Below, piece by piece: positions 25,886 to 33,523 of a stretch of DNA of 43,581 bases. The DNA comes from Pseudomonadota bacterium (GTDB lineage Bacteria; Pseudomonadota; Alphaproteobacteria; Rhizobiales; Xanthobacteraceae). The DNA is taken from the NCBI GenBank assembly GCA_023386885.1, contig JAEWIX010000059.1, positions 1 through 43,581 of the forward strand, written 5' to 3'. Under the pieces are notes generated by a model. It worked only from the letters and a program-made list of their open reading frames with translations. It was not told the origin of the DNA and did no database searches. Made by a program: the position numbers and the translations under genes. Position 1 is the stretch's first letter. Every line of letters starts with the position of its first letter.

Positions 25886-26030
25886 GAAACCATCGATTCC
25901 CAGGCGTTTCGCGCCACATGCGCTTGATCGCCTCCCGACCGAAATAACGTAAGCACGGGGTACCGGCAACGCCGGATTGGGCATGGCGGCTGCGTGCTGT
26001 GGTTGCGCCCTCGTGCTCGTCCTTTTGTTC

Positions 26031-26080
26031 GAGCATGATCTTTTCCGAAAACCGGTTTCCACTTTTCCGGATCATGCTCT
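26031..26080. repeat. Palindromic intergenic repeat (50 bp)
   Basis: The ends GAGCATGATC (26031-26040) and GATCATGCTC (26070-26079) pair perfectly, and the interior CTTTTCCGAAAACCGG continues an imperfect stem with TTCCACTTTTCCGG. I recognise it as a widespread repeat of Bradyrhizobium/Rhodopseudomonas genomes. It lies between the divergent CoxL-like and ppx genes. Confidence 0.75.
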
Positions 26081-26138
26081 AAACTTTCTGTGAAACATTA
26101 TTCCAGTCGGCCGGTCCGGCCGCGAGAGACAGGTTTGC

Positions 26139-27176
26139 ATGAATAACGACGCCCGGCGCGGCGACGGCCCGGAGCCACCTCGATCGCATCAGCGCGTCAA
26201 CGGCCACGCCGCGCTGGCAAGCACGGGTGTTTACGCCGCGCTCGACCTCGGCACCAACAACTGCCGCCTGCTGATCGCCTGTCCGGAAGGTGAGAGCTTC
26301 CGCGTCATCGACTCGTTTTCGCGGATCATTCGTCTGGGCGAAGGCATTTCCTCCACCGGCCGCATCAGCGAGGCGGCGATCGGCCGCGCGATCTCGGCGC
26401 TCAGCGTCTGTCGTGACAAGATGCGCCATCGCAACGCGCAGCGGCTGCGCCTGATTGCAACGGAGGCCTGCCGCGCCGCTTCCAATGCCGATGCTTTCCG
26501 CGACCGCGTCGCCACCCAGACCGGCATTGCGCTCGAAGTCATCAACCGCGAGACCGAGGCGTCGCTCGCGGTGGTCGGCTGTTCGCCGCTGGTCGACCCA
26601 GCGGGCACCGGCGCGATCCTGTTCGATATCGGCGGCGGCTCCAGCGAACTGGTGCGGATCGATCGCAACGGCGGCACGCCGCGCGTCGAAGGCTGGATGT
26701 CGATCCCGCTTGGCGTCGTCACGCTCGCGGAACGCTTCGGCGGCAAGGACGTCAGCGCCGACGTCTACGCGCGGATGGTGCAGGAAGTCTCCCGCCATGT
26801 CGCGCCGTTCGCGGCGAAGCACGGCGGCAACCTCGAGACGATGCATCTGCTCGGCACCTCGGGAACCGTGACCACGCTGGCCGGCATCCACCTCAGGTTG
26901 CCGCGCTACGATCGCCGTCGCGTCGACGGGCTCTGGATGGACAATGGTGAAATCACCTCGGCCATCTCGACCTTGCTCGGCATGAGCTATCAGGAACGCG
27001 CCGACAACAATTGCATCGGCTTCGAACGCGCCGATCTGGTGCTGGCGGGCTGCGCCATTCTCGATGCCATCCGCACCGCGTTCCCGCTGCCGCGCCTGCG
27101 CGTCGCGGATCGCGGCCTGCGCGAGGGCATGCTGGTGGAAATGATGCGCGAGGACGGCGCCATCGGCGCGGCGTAA
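26139..27176 (+). CDS. ppx: Ppx/GppA exopolyphosphatase-family phosphatase
   Basis: A 345-residue actin/Hsp70-fold phosphatase acting on polyphosphate and/or pppGpp. The first phosphate loop is YAALDLGTNNCRLLIA and the second is LFDIGGGSSELVRID. The catalytic region LIATEACRAASNADAF lies between them. The protein contains only the N-terminal Ppx/GppA core. The C-terminal HD-like domain of the ~510-residue E. coli Ppx is absent, which is common in alphaproteobacteria. The ATG at 26139 starts with a hydrophilic tail of about 30 residues before the core. rlmE follows 43 bp downstream on the same strand. Confidence 0.9.
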   Translation: MNNDARRGDGPEPPRSHQRVNGHAALASTGVYAALDLGTNNCRLLIACPEGESFRVIDSFSRIIRLGEGISSTGRISEAAIGRAISALSVCRDKMRHRNAQRLRLIATEACRAASNADAFRDRVATQTGIALEVINRETEASLAVVGCSPLVDPAGTGAILFDIGGGSSELVRIDRNGGTPRVEGWMSIPLGVVTLAERFGGKDVSADVYARMVQEVSRHVAPFAAKHGGNLETMHLLGTSGTVTTLAGIHLRLPRYDRRRVDGLWMDNGEITSAISTLLGMSYQERADNNCIGFERADLVLAGCAILDAIRTAFPLPRLRVADRGLREGMLVEMMREDGAIGAA

Positions 27177-27181
27177 AACGA

Positions 27182-27204
27182 TGAAAGACACGAGGCGTCT
27201 TTCA
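27182..27204 (+). other. Intercistronic stem-loop between ppx and rlmE
   Basis: TGAAAGAC (27182-27189) pairs perfectly with GTCTTTCA (27197-27204) around a 7-base loop, 5 bp after the ppx stop and before the rlmE start at 27220. It may stabilise or process the joint transcript. No T-run is present beyond the stem. Confidence 0.45.
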
Positions 27205-27219
27205 AGATAAGCAACCGCC

Positions 27220-27909
27220 ATGGCAAAGGACACCACCGGGCGCCTGCACGTCACCGTGAAGAGCGCCGGCAAACGCAAACTGTCGTCAAAGCTGTGGCTG
27301 GAGCGGCAGCTCAACGATCCGTATGTCGCGCAGGCGAAGCGCGACGGCTGGCGCTCGCGCGCGGCCTACAAGCTAATCGAGATGGACGACAAGTACCGGC
27401 TGCTGAAGCCGGGGCAGGTGGTGGTCGATCTCGGCGCCGCGCCCGGCGGCTGGAGCCAGGTCGCCGCGCGCAAGGTCGGCTCGCTCGAAGGCAAGGGCAA
27501 GGTGGTGGCGATCGATCTGCTGGAGATGCCGGAAATTCCCGGCGTCACCTTCACACAACTCGATTTCATGGACGACCGCGCGCCGGAGATGCTGCGCGAG
27601 ATGATCGGCGGCGGCGCCGACGTGGTGATGTCGGATATGGCTGCCAACACCACCGGCCACCGCAAGACCGATCAACTACGCATCGTCGGATTGGTGGAAA
27701 CCGCGGCCGCCTTTGCCGCCGAGGTGCTGAAACCCGGCGGAACTTTCATCGCAAAAGTGTTCCAGAGCGGCGCGGACGCCGAGTTGCTGGCGCAGGTGAA
27801 GCGTGACTTCGCCACCGTGCGCCACGTCAAGCCGGCGGCGAGCCGTCAGGATTCATCCGAGCGCTACCTGCTGGCGACAGGCTTTCGCGGCGAGCCGACG
27901 CACGACTAA
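27220..27909 (+). CDS. rlmE: 23S rRNA (uridine-2'-O)-methyltransferase RlmE (FtsJ)
   Basis: Methylates the 2'-O of the 23S rRNA A-loop uridine (U2552 in E. coli). The 229-residue protein has WLERQLNDPYVAQAKRDGW and SRAAYKLIEMDDKY at the N-terminus, the SAM-binding VVDLGAAPGGWSQVAAR, the aspartate motif VVMSDMAANTTGHRKTD, and the lysine motif FIAKVFQSG. These supply the conserved K-D-K-E-type tetrad of the family. The basic N-terminal ~25 residues are longer than in E. coli. It shares four bases with the convergent metallo-hydrolase gene, and CTAA at 27906-27909 contains both stops. Confidence 0.95.
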   Translation: MAKDTTGRLHVTVKSAGKRKLSSKLWLERQLNDPYVAQAKRDGWRSRAAYKLIEMDDKYRLLKPGQVVVDLGAAPGGWSQVAARKVGSLEGKGKVVAIDLLEMPEIPGVTFTQLDFMDDRAPEMLREMIGGGADVVMSDMAANTTGHRKTDQLRIVGLVETAAAFAAEVLKPGGTFIAKVFQSGADAELLAQVKRDFATVRHVKPAASRQDSSERYLLATGFRGEPTHD

Positions 27910-28724
27910 ACCCCGCTGAGTACGATCACAGTCGGCGTCTTCGGCAGCGTGCCTGCGGAGATGGTGAATGACGGCTCGCTGCGGCGGTCGATGGCGAACT
28001 GGCCGCGCAGGCGGTTGAGCAGGTCGGCGAGCGGCGTGCCGAAGCGGTGCATCGGCAGCACGATAGACGCGCGCAGTCGCCGCACGATCTCCGACATGCC
28101 GTCGAGCGACATCGTATAGGTGCCGTCGATCGGCACCATGACAATGTCGAGCCGCCCGATGGCGGCGATATGGCTGTCGTCGAGCGGATGATGCAAGTGC
28201 CCGAGATGGCCGATGCACAGGCCCGCGACCTCGAAGATGAAGATCGAGTTGCCGTTGGGGATCATCGCGACGTTGGCGCCGTCCTCGTACAGCGAGCGGC
28301 GGATATCGGTCGGCACGTTACGGATGAAGACGTCGCGCACCGTGAGCGCGTGCCTGGCGGCTTCGCCATTGGCGCCCCAGCCGTGCAGCACGTATGCGAT
28401 GCGCGGATCGGGATTGAGCGTGTAGTGCGTGGAATGCGCCCGGTTCATGGTGACGACGTCGGGCAGGCCGCCGGTGTCGTAAGTACCGGTATAGTCGGTC
28501 GCGATGCGCACGCCGTCGGGCGTCTCGATCACGTAGGTGGAATGTCCGGCATAGCGGATGGTGACTTCATCTGCACGCGCAGCGGTGCGGATACTGGCAT
28601 AGACGACGTTAGGAAGCATCTGCGCCATCGCGAGGCACTGGCTCGCCGGCGGGCGCTCGGCGGCATTGGCCGCTGGCACCAGCATGATCGTCAGGAGAGC
28701 CGTGATCCACCACAGTCGCCGCAT
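27906..28724 (-). CDS. Exported metallo-beta-lactamase-fold protein with altered metal motif
   Basis: A 272-residue protein with an N-terminal signal peptide (MRRLWWITALLTIMLVPAANAA), so probably periplasmic. The body follows the UlaG-like MBL fold: YAGHSTYVIETPDGVRIATDYTG, then MNRAHSTHYT, CIGHLGHLHHPL, VMVPIDGTYTM and LPMHRFG. The standard HxHxDH metal motif would read at NRAHSTH, so the first histidine is arginine and the aspartate is threonine, while other metal-ligand candidates remain. I chose ATG 28724 over the longer frame to 29027 because it begins at the signal peptide. The function is unknown. Confidence 0.85.
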   Translation of the reverse strand: MRRLWWITALLTIMLVPAANAAERPPASQCLAMAQMLPNVVYASIRTAARADEVTIRYAGHSTYVIETPDGVRIATDYTGTYDTGGLPDVVTMNRAHSTHYTLNPDPRIAYVLHGWGANGEAARHALTVRDVFIRNVPTDIRRSLYEDGANVAMIPNGNSIFIFEVAGLCIGHLGHLHHPLDDSHIAAIGRLDIVMVPIDGTYTMSLDGMSEIVRRLRASIVLPMHRFGTPLADLLNRLRGQFAIDRRSEPSFTISAGTLPKTPTVIVLSGV

Positions 28725-28809
28725 GGTGAGGTCCCGATTGAACCAACGCAGGCTACAGCAAATCACGCGCCGCGCGGCGTCGCAATCGCAGAGCCATGGT
28801 TCCTGCGGA

Positions 28810-30279
28810 TCAGCCCAGCTTCTGGTCGCGGGCGGTGGCGGTTTCCCGGGCGGCTTCCTCCTCCGCCTCGGATTCGCGCGGCGGGGTGACGACGACGACC
28901 TGACGGCCTGAGATCTGGTGGCCGGCGTCGACCGGCATCCGGAAGAAGAACCAGCCCGACAGTGCGGCGAAAATGCCGACGACGACGAAGGCCGGGCCGA
29001 ACTCCTTGGCGGTGAGTTCGCTGGCATGGCTCCACGCCATGGTCGCTTCCACCGAAAACGCGCCGATAGCGACGCCCGCCGACACCGACAGTTGCTGCGC
29101 GACGCTGACCAGCGTGGTGGCGCGGCTCATCTTCTCCGGCTCGATATCGGCATAGGCCAGCGTATTGAGCGCGGTGAACTGCAACGAGCGGAAGAAGCCG
29201 CCAACGATCAGGATGATGACGATCAACAACAGCGGCGTCGAGATGGTGAACAGCGCGCAGGCGGCGAGAAAGACGGCGCTGACCAGCGCGTTCACCGACA
29301 TGATGTTGCGGAAACCGAAGGCGCGGATGACGCGCGCGGCCAAGGCCTTCATGCCCATCGAGCCGAGCGCCGAGGTGAACGTCACGAGGCCCGACTTGAA
29401 GGGCGACAGCCCGAAGCCGAGTTGCATCAACAGCGGCAGCAGAAACGGCAGTGCGCCGATGCCGAGCCGGAACAGGAAGCCGCCCATGACGCTGGCATAC
29501 ATCGTCGGGTGCCGCATCAGGCTGAAATCCAGCACCGGACTGTCGGTGCGCCTGGCGTGGCGGACGTAGAGCACGGTGAACAGCACGCCGCCGCCGATCA
29601 GCGCCGCCAGCGCCGGCCACGGCATTAGCCCGAGGCCCGCGACCGAGAGGCCGAAGGCGAGGCCGCCGAGCCCGAGGCCGGACAGCACCATGCCGACGAG
29701 GTCGAAACGGTCGGGATTCTCGCTGCGGATCGGGTCGATGTAGCGTTGCGCCATCACGATGCCGACGACGCCAATCGGAATGTTGATCAGGAAGATCCAG
29801 TGCCACGAGAAATAGGTTGTGATGAAGCCGCCGAGCGGCGGGCCGATCACCGGTCCGATGAGCGCCGGCACCGTCACCCACGCCATGGCGTTGACCAGCG
29901 CGCTCTTGTCGATGGAGCGCAGCAGCACCAGCCGCCCCACCGGCGTCATCATCGCGCCGCCGAGACCCTGCACCACGCGCGCGATCACGAAGTCGTTGAT
30001 CGAGGAGGCGATGGCGCAACCGATCGAGCCGATCATGAACACCGCGATGGCGGCACTGAATACCTTGCGTGCGCCGAAGCGGTCGGCAGTCCAGCCCGAG
30101 GCCGGAATGAACACCGCGAGCGACAACAGGTAGGATGTGATGGCCAGCTTCAGCGTCAGCGGGCTGGTGCCGATGTCGGATGCGATCGCCGGCAGCGAGG
30201 TGGCGATCACCGTCGAGTCCATGTTTTCCATGAACAGGGCCGTCGCCACGATCAGCGGGATGACGCGTTCTTTGGTCAT
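28810..30279 (-). CDS. MFS transporter, DHA2 (EmrB/QacA) family
   Basis: A 489-residue inner-membrane drug:proton antiporter with about 14 hydrophobic segments. The first segment has the family sequence TALFMENMDSTVIATSLPAIA with the conserved DSTV core, the cytoplasmic loop motif A is GWTADRFGARKVF, and motif C lies in ALIGPVIGPPLGGFI. The C-terminus is a short charged tail rich in glutamate and arginine. No periplasmic adaptor (EmrA) gene is adjacent. It is upstream of, and co-directional with, the metallo-hydrolase gene (85 bp apart). The exported compound is unknown. Confidence 0.92.
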   Translation of the reverse strand: MTKERVIPLIVATALFMENMDSTVIATSLPAIASDIGTSPLTLKLAITSYLLSLAVFIPASGWTADRFGARKVFSAAIAVFMIGSIGCAIASSINDFVIARVVQGLGGAMMTPVGRLVLLRSIDKSALVNAMAWVTVPALIGPVIGPPLGGFITTYFSWHWIFLINIPIGVVGIVMAQRYIDPIRSENPDRFDLVGMVLSGLGLGGLAFGLSVAGLGLMPWPALAALIGGGVLFTVLYVRHARRTDSPVLDFSLMRHPTMYASVMGGFLFRLGIGALPFLLPLLMQLGFGLSPFKSGLVTFTSALGSMGMKALAARVIRAFGFRNIMSVNALVSAVFLAACALFTISTPLLLIVIILIVGGFFRSLQFTALNTLAYADIEPEKMSRATTLVSVAQQLSVSAGVAIGAFSVEATMAWSHASELTAKEFGPAFVVVGIFAALSGWFFFRMPVDAGHQISGRQVVVVTPPRESEAEEEAARETATARDQKLG

Positions 30280-30433
30280 TGCACCTTGCGGGGAAGGGAG
30301 AGGTCGGACGAAAGCCGGGCCTTTAGCATCCTCCGTGGACTACGACTATTGTACAATCCGGAATGCCTCCTAGATGCTGGCTGCGAAGGTACACCGCGTG
30401 GTGCGGGCTGGCCTGTCTGACGGAGTTCCGACG

Positions 30434-30682
30434 ATGATCTATGTCCTCGCCGCTCTTCTTCCGCCGCTCGGTCTGCTGTTCAACGGTCAGCCGTTCTCGG
30501 CGATTTTCAACGTGGTGCTGCTTGTCGTCTGCATCGTCTTCGGGCTGATCTTCCCGATCCTGTTCTTCGTGCCGTCGGCGCACGCCATCCTGGCGGTGTA
30601 CATGAAGCGGGAGGATCGAAAGCATCGCGAGGTGGTGGAAGCGATCCGCCAGCACGGTCCGCCGCCGGGCTACCCCCGCTAA
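30434..30682 (+). CDS. Small Pmp3-like membrane protein, copy 1
   Basis: An 82-residue protein with two hydrophobic segments (about residues 1-25 and 28-55) and a charged, basic C-terminal tail ending in proline/glycine. MIYVLAALLPPLGLLFNGQ and the later PSAHAILAVYM recall the Pmp3/YqaE (UPF0057) pattern LLPPLGVFL...GxxHAxY. The frame opens at 30374, but ATG 30434 gives the membrane segment at once and matches the start of the neighbour at 30747. The stop sits in the loop of a CCCCCG/CGGGGG hairpin (30673-30688). The assignment to Pmp3 is tentative. Confidence 0.75.
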   Translation: MIYVLAALLPPLGLLFNGQPFSAIFNVVLLVVCIVFGLIFPILFFVPSAHAILAVYMKREDRKHREVVEAIRQHGPPPGYPR

Positions 30683-30688
30683 CGGGGG
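30673..30688 (+). terminator. GC hairpin over the stop codon of the first small membrane gene
   Basis: CCCCCG (30673-30678) and CGGGGG (30683-30688) pair around CTAA, which contains the TAA stop. No T-run follows. Confidence 0.4.
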
Positions 30689-30702
30689 ATCGGCAGCGCC
30701 GC

Positions 30703-30734
30703 CCGGACGCGTTAGCCATAGCCTCCGCGTCCGG
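30703..30734 (+). other. Stem-loop directly before the second small membrane gene
   Basis: CCGGACGCG (30703-30711) pairs perfectly with CGCGTCCGG (30726-30734) around 14 bases. The right arm ends 12 bp before the ATG at 30747 and abuts its ribosome site region (GAGGCGGTGAGG). It could affect translation of the second copy. Confidence 0.45.
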
Positions 30735-30746
30735 AGGCGGTGAGGC

Positions 30747-31013
30747 ATGATCTACGGGCTGGCTATTCTGCTGCCGTCGGTGGCGCTGTGGATCGACGGG
30801 CAGCGGATCTCGGCATACCTCAACCTGATCGTCTGCGGGGTCAGCGCCTACTACGCGCTGACGCTGACGATGTTCGCGCCGTTGCTGGCGGGGCCGGTCC
30901 ATGCGCTGATCCTGATTTACCTGACCGGCGCCACCCGGTTCGGCCGCCGTCAGGCGACGACCGCGCCAGAGTTGCCGGCGGCCCGCCGCAAGGGGCGCAA
31001 TGGCGCGGGATAA
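30747..31013 (+). CDS. Small Pmp3-like membrane protein, copy 2
   Basis: An 88-residue paralogue of the preceding gene. MIYGLAILLPSVALWIDGQRISAYLN aligns in order with the N-terminus of copy 1, followed by a second hydrophobic segment containing GPVHALILIYL, and then a basic tail (RFGRR, RRKGRNG). Ribosome site GGTGAGG precedes the ATG. The duplication has diverged strongly in the tails. The role is unknown. Pmp3-like proteins in other organisms affect membrane potential and salt stress, but that link is an inference here. Confidence 0.75.
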   Translation: MIYGLAILLPSVALWIDGQRISAYLNLIVCGVSAYYALTLTMFAPLLAGPVHALILIYLTGATRFGRRQATTAPELPAARRKGRNGAG

Positions 31014-31184
31014 GCGGCCCTGCATTGCGGTAAAATCCTTTGAAAGGCGGGTCCGCCGTGCTATCGACCACCGCCAATCCCTCGTAATGGGCTCCGATTC
31101 CACGGCGACGCGCCGCCTTTGCGTCACCGAACGGACGCTCATTCCGGGTAAGCCGACGGCACAGAGCCGTGAATGGAGTTGGCA

Positions 31185-32681
31185 ATGACGCGTTTTCAAG
31201 GATCTGATCGATTTCAGGAAGGCTACACCTTCGACGACGTGCTGTTGAAGCCAGGCCTGTCCGATATCCTGCCATCCGAAGCCGACATCCGCTCCCGCGT
31301 CACCAAATCGATCTCCGTCAACATTCCGATCCTCGCCTCCGCGATGGACACCGTTACCGAGGCGAAGATGGCCATCGCCATGGCGCAGGCCGGCGGCATC
31401 GGCGTCATCCACCGCAACTTCGATCCGGAAGGGCAGGCCGCGCAGGTCCGGCAGGTCAAGAAATACGAATCCGGCATGGTGGTGAACCCGCTCACCATCG
31501 GCCCCGATGCCCAACTCGCCGACGCGCTGTTGCTAATGAAGGACCACGGTTTCTCCGGCATTCCGGTGGTCACCGGCGGCGGCCACGGCGTTCCGGGCAA
31601 GCTGGTCGGTATCCTCACCAACCGCGACGTCCGTTTCGCCACCGATCCGCACCAGAAGGTGTCGGAACTGATGACTCACGAAAATCTGGTGACGGTCCGC
31701 GAGAACGTCAGCCAGGAAGAAGCCAAGCGGATGCTGCACAAGCATCGCATCGAGAAGCTTCTGGTGGTCGACGATCAATATCGCTGCGTCGGCCTCATCA
31801 CCGTCAAGGACATGGAAAAGGCCGTCACCCATCCGCTGGCCTGCAAGGACGCGCAGGGTCGCCTGCGTGTCGCGGCGGCGACCACCGTGGGCGAGGGCGG
31901 TTTTGAGCGCACCGAGCGGCTGATCGACGCTGGCGTCGACCTGATCGTGGTCGATACCGCGCACGGTCATTCCTCGCGGGTGCTGGAAGCGGTGAACCGC
32001 ATCAAGAAGCGCTCCAACTCGGTGCAGGTGATCGCCGGCAACGTCGCCACCACCGACGGCACGCAGGCGCTGATCGATGCCGGCGCGGATTGCGTCAAGG
32101 TCGGCATCGGGCCGGGCTCGATCTGCACCACCCGCATCGTCGCCGGCGTCGGCGTGCCGCAGCTCACCGCCATTATGGATGCGGTGGAAGCGGCGAAGAA
32201 GGCCGACATTCCGGTGATCGCCGACGGCGGCATCAAGTTCTCCGGCGATCTCGCCAAGGCGATCGCGGCGGGCGCTGACGTCGTCATGGTCGGCTCGCTG
32301 CTGGCCGGCACCGACGAGACGCCCGGCGAAGTGTTCCTGTGGCAGGGCCGCTCCTACAAGGCCTATCGCGGCATGGGCTCGGTCGGCGCGATGGCGCGTG
32401 GCTCGGCCGACCGCTATTTCCAGCAGGACATCAAGGACACGCTCAAGCTGGTGCCGGAAGGCATCGAGGGGCAGGTGGCCTACAAGGGACCGGTCGGGAA
32501 CGTGATGCACCAGCTCGCCGGCGGCCTGCGCGCGGCGATGGGTTATGTCGGCGCCAGGACCATTCCCGAATTCCACGACAAGGCGCAGTTCGTCCGCATC
32601 ACAAGCGCGGGCCTGCGCGAGAGCCACGTCCACGACGTCACCATCACCCGCGAAAGCCCGAATTATCCAGGCGGGGCGTAA
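31185..32681 (+). CDS. guaB: Inosine-5'-monophosphate dehydrogenase
   Basis: Oxidises IMP to XMP with NAD+, the committed step to GMP. The protein is 498 residues. It has the N-terminal TFDDVLLKPG, two CBS domains inserted at about residues 95-210, the phosphate-binding DGGIKFSGDLAKAIAAGAD, and the catalytic loop GPGSICTTR with cysteine C314. The flap region contains YRGMGSVGAM. ATG 31185 has GGAG eight bases upstream, while an ATG at 31173 would add four residues. guaA lies about 3.7 kb downstream on the same strand, so the two GMP-pathway genes are near each other but not adjacent. Confidence 0.97.
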   Translation: MTRFQGSDRFQEGYTFDDVLLKPGLSDILPSEADIRSRVTKSISVNIPILASAMDTVTEAKMAIAMAQAGGIGVIHRNFDPEGQAAQVRQVKKYESGMVVNPLTIGPDAQLADALLLMKDHGFSGIPVVTGGGHGVPGKLVGILTNRDVRFATDPHQKVSELMTHENLVTVRENVSQEEAKRMLHKHRIEKLLVVDDQYRCVGLITVKDMEKAVTHPLACKDAQGRLRVAAATTVGEGGFERTERLIDAGVDLIVVDTAHGHSSRVLEAVNRIKKRSNSVQVIAGNVATTDGTQALIDAGADCVKVGIGPGSICTTRIVAGVGVPQLTAIMDAVEAAKKADIPVIADGGIKFSGDLAKAIAAGADVVMVGSLLAGTDETPGEVFLWQGRSYKAYRGMGSVGAMARGSADRYFQQDIKDTLKLVPEGIEGQVAYKGPVGNVMHQLAGGLRAAMGYVGARTIPEFHDKAQFVRITSAGLRESHVHDVTITRESPNYPGGA

Positions 32682-32732
32682 CGACAGCTGTCGTTACACG
32701 TGAGAATGGCGCCATAACACGCTGTTGTGGCG
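32678..32732 (+). terminator. Perfect palindrome and second hairpin at the guaB end
   Basis: GTAACGACAGCTGTCGTTAC (32678-32697) is a 20-bp perfect palindrome containing the guaB stop TAA. A second stem, CGCCATAACA (32710-32719) with TGTTGTGGCG (32723-32732), follows with one G-U pair and a 3-base loop. A weak T-containing stretch comes after it. Together they probably terminate guaB transcription. Confidence 0.55.
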
Positions 32733-32838
32733 AAGCTTTCCTCATATTTATTCCGGTTTCCCCTTGGCGGTAAAACGCGGTAGGATTACCGTGCGGGACA
32801 GCGTCGTTCCGTGTCAGAACCATGGAATCGCGGTTGTC

Positions 32839-33462
32839 ATGTACGAATGGACGGACGAACGGCTCGAAGCTCTCTCCACGCCCGAGTTGAAGAACCTGCT
32901 CGGCAATGCGGAGCGCAAATCCGCCGACGATCTGGCCGCCAAATGCAAGGCGGTGCTGGAAGCGCGCAACGCGCTGAAGCCGAACCGTATCGCCAAGCCG
33001 CGCACTGAATTGAAAGAATTCGAGCACACCGTTGCCGACCAGATCGCTGCCGTCGGCAAGGAGATGGCGGCGAAGTACGATCTGTCCGAGGAGACGGCAA
33101 AGGCGCGCTCGTCCGGCGTCAAGGGCTTTCGCGTCCACAAGCTGCTCGACTCCAAGGGCTCCGCCAAGCTCGGCGGCATGCAGCGCGACGGCTCGGTCGC
33201 GATCGATCGTTACATCTCCTATCGGCGCGGCAACGACATTGTGGCGCTCGGCGTTTTCCTGTTGAAGGATGCGCCGCTCGACAGCCATGAATTTCATGTC
33301 ATCGCGCCGGCGGCGTTTCTGTCCGATCCGAAACCGATCGCCGAGATTCGCCCCACCGCGACCGAAAAGCAGAAACAATCCGCCGAGACCGGCCTTGCCT
33401 TCAAGGACCTTGCCCCGGCCGCGGCCGCCTTCGATGCCGCGCTTGCTAAGATCACGGCCTGA
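32839..33462 (+). CDS. Conserved-looking protein of unknown function (207 residues)
   Basis: I do not recognise this protein. It is hydrophilic and cytoplasmic with no signal or membrane segment. Residues 1-60 look helical and charged (MYEWTDERLEALSTPELKNLL, then AERKSADDLAAKCKAVLEARNALK). The centre (about residues 90-165) holds a compact region with GFRVHKLLDSKGSAKLGGMQRDG, ISYRRGNDIVALGVFLLKD and HEFHVIAP. The tail is alanine-rich. I chose ATG 32839 over the open frame's first ATG at 32725, whose extra 38 residues look non-coding. It sits alone between guaB and the reductase gene, 61 bp before the latter. Confidence 0.75.
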   Translation: MYEWTDERLEALSTPELKNLLGNAERKSADDLAAKCKAVLEARNALKPNRIAKPRTELKEFEHTVADQIAAVGKEMAAKYDLSEETAKARSSGVKGFRVHKLLDSKGSAKLGGMQRDGSVAIDRYISYRRGNDIVALGVFLLKDAPLDSHEFHVIAPAAFLSDPKPIAEIRPTATEKQKQSAETGLAFKDLAPAAAAFDAALAKITA

Positions 33463-33523
33463 CGACACTGTTGCCGTTCGCGCCGTCCCGATCTTCATCC
33501 AACTCCGTTGAGAGGTTATCCGC

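Noticed and set aside
31014..31184. Possible purine riboswitch before guaB
   Set aside because: I could not find the conserved junction sequences or a fitting three-way fold, and such riboswitches are not expected in this group.
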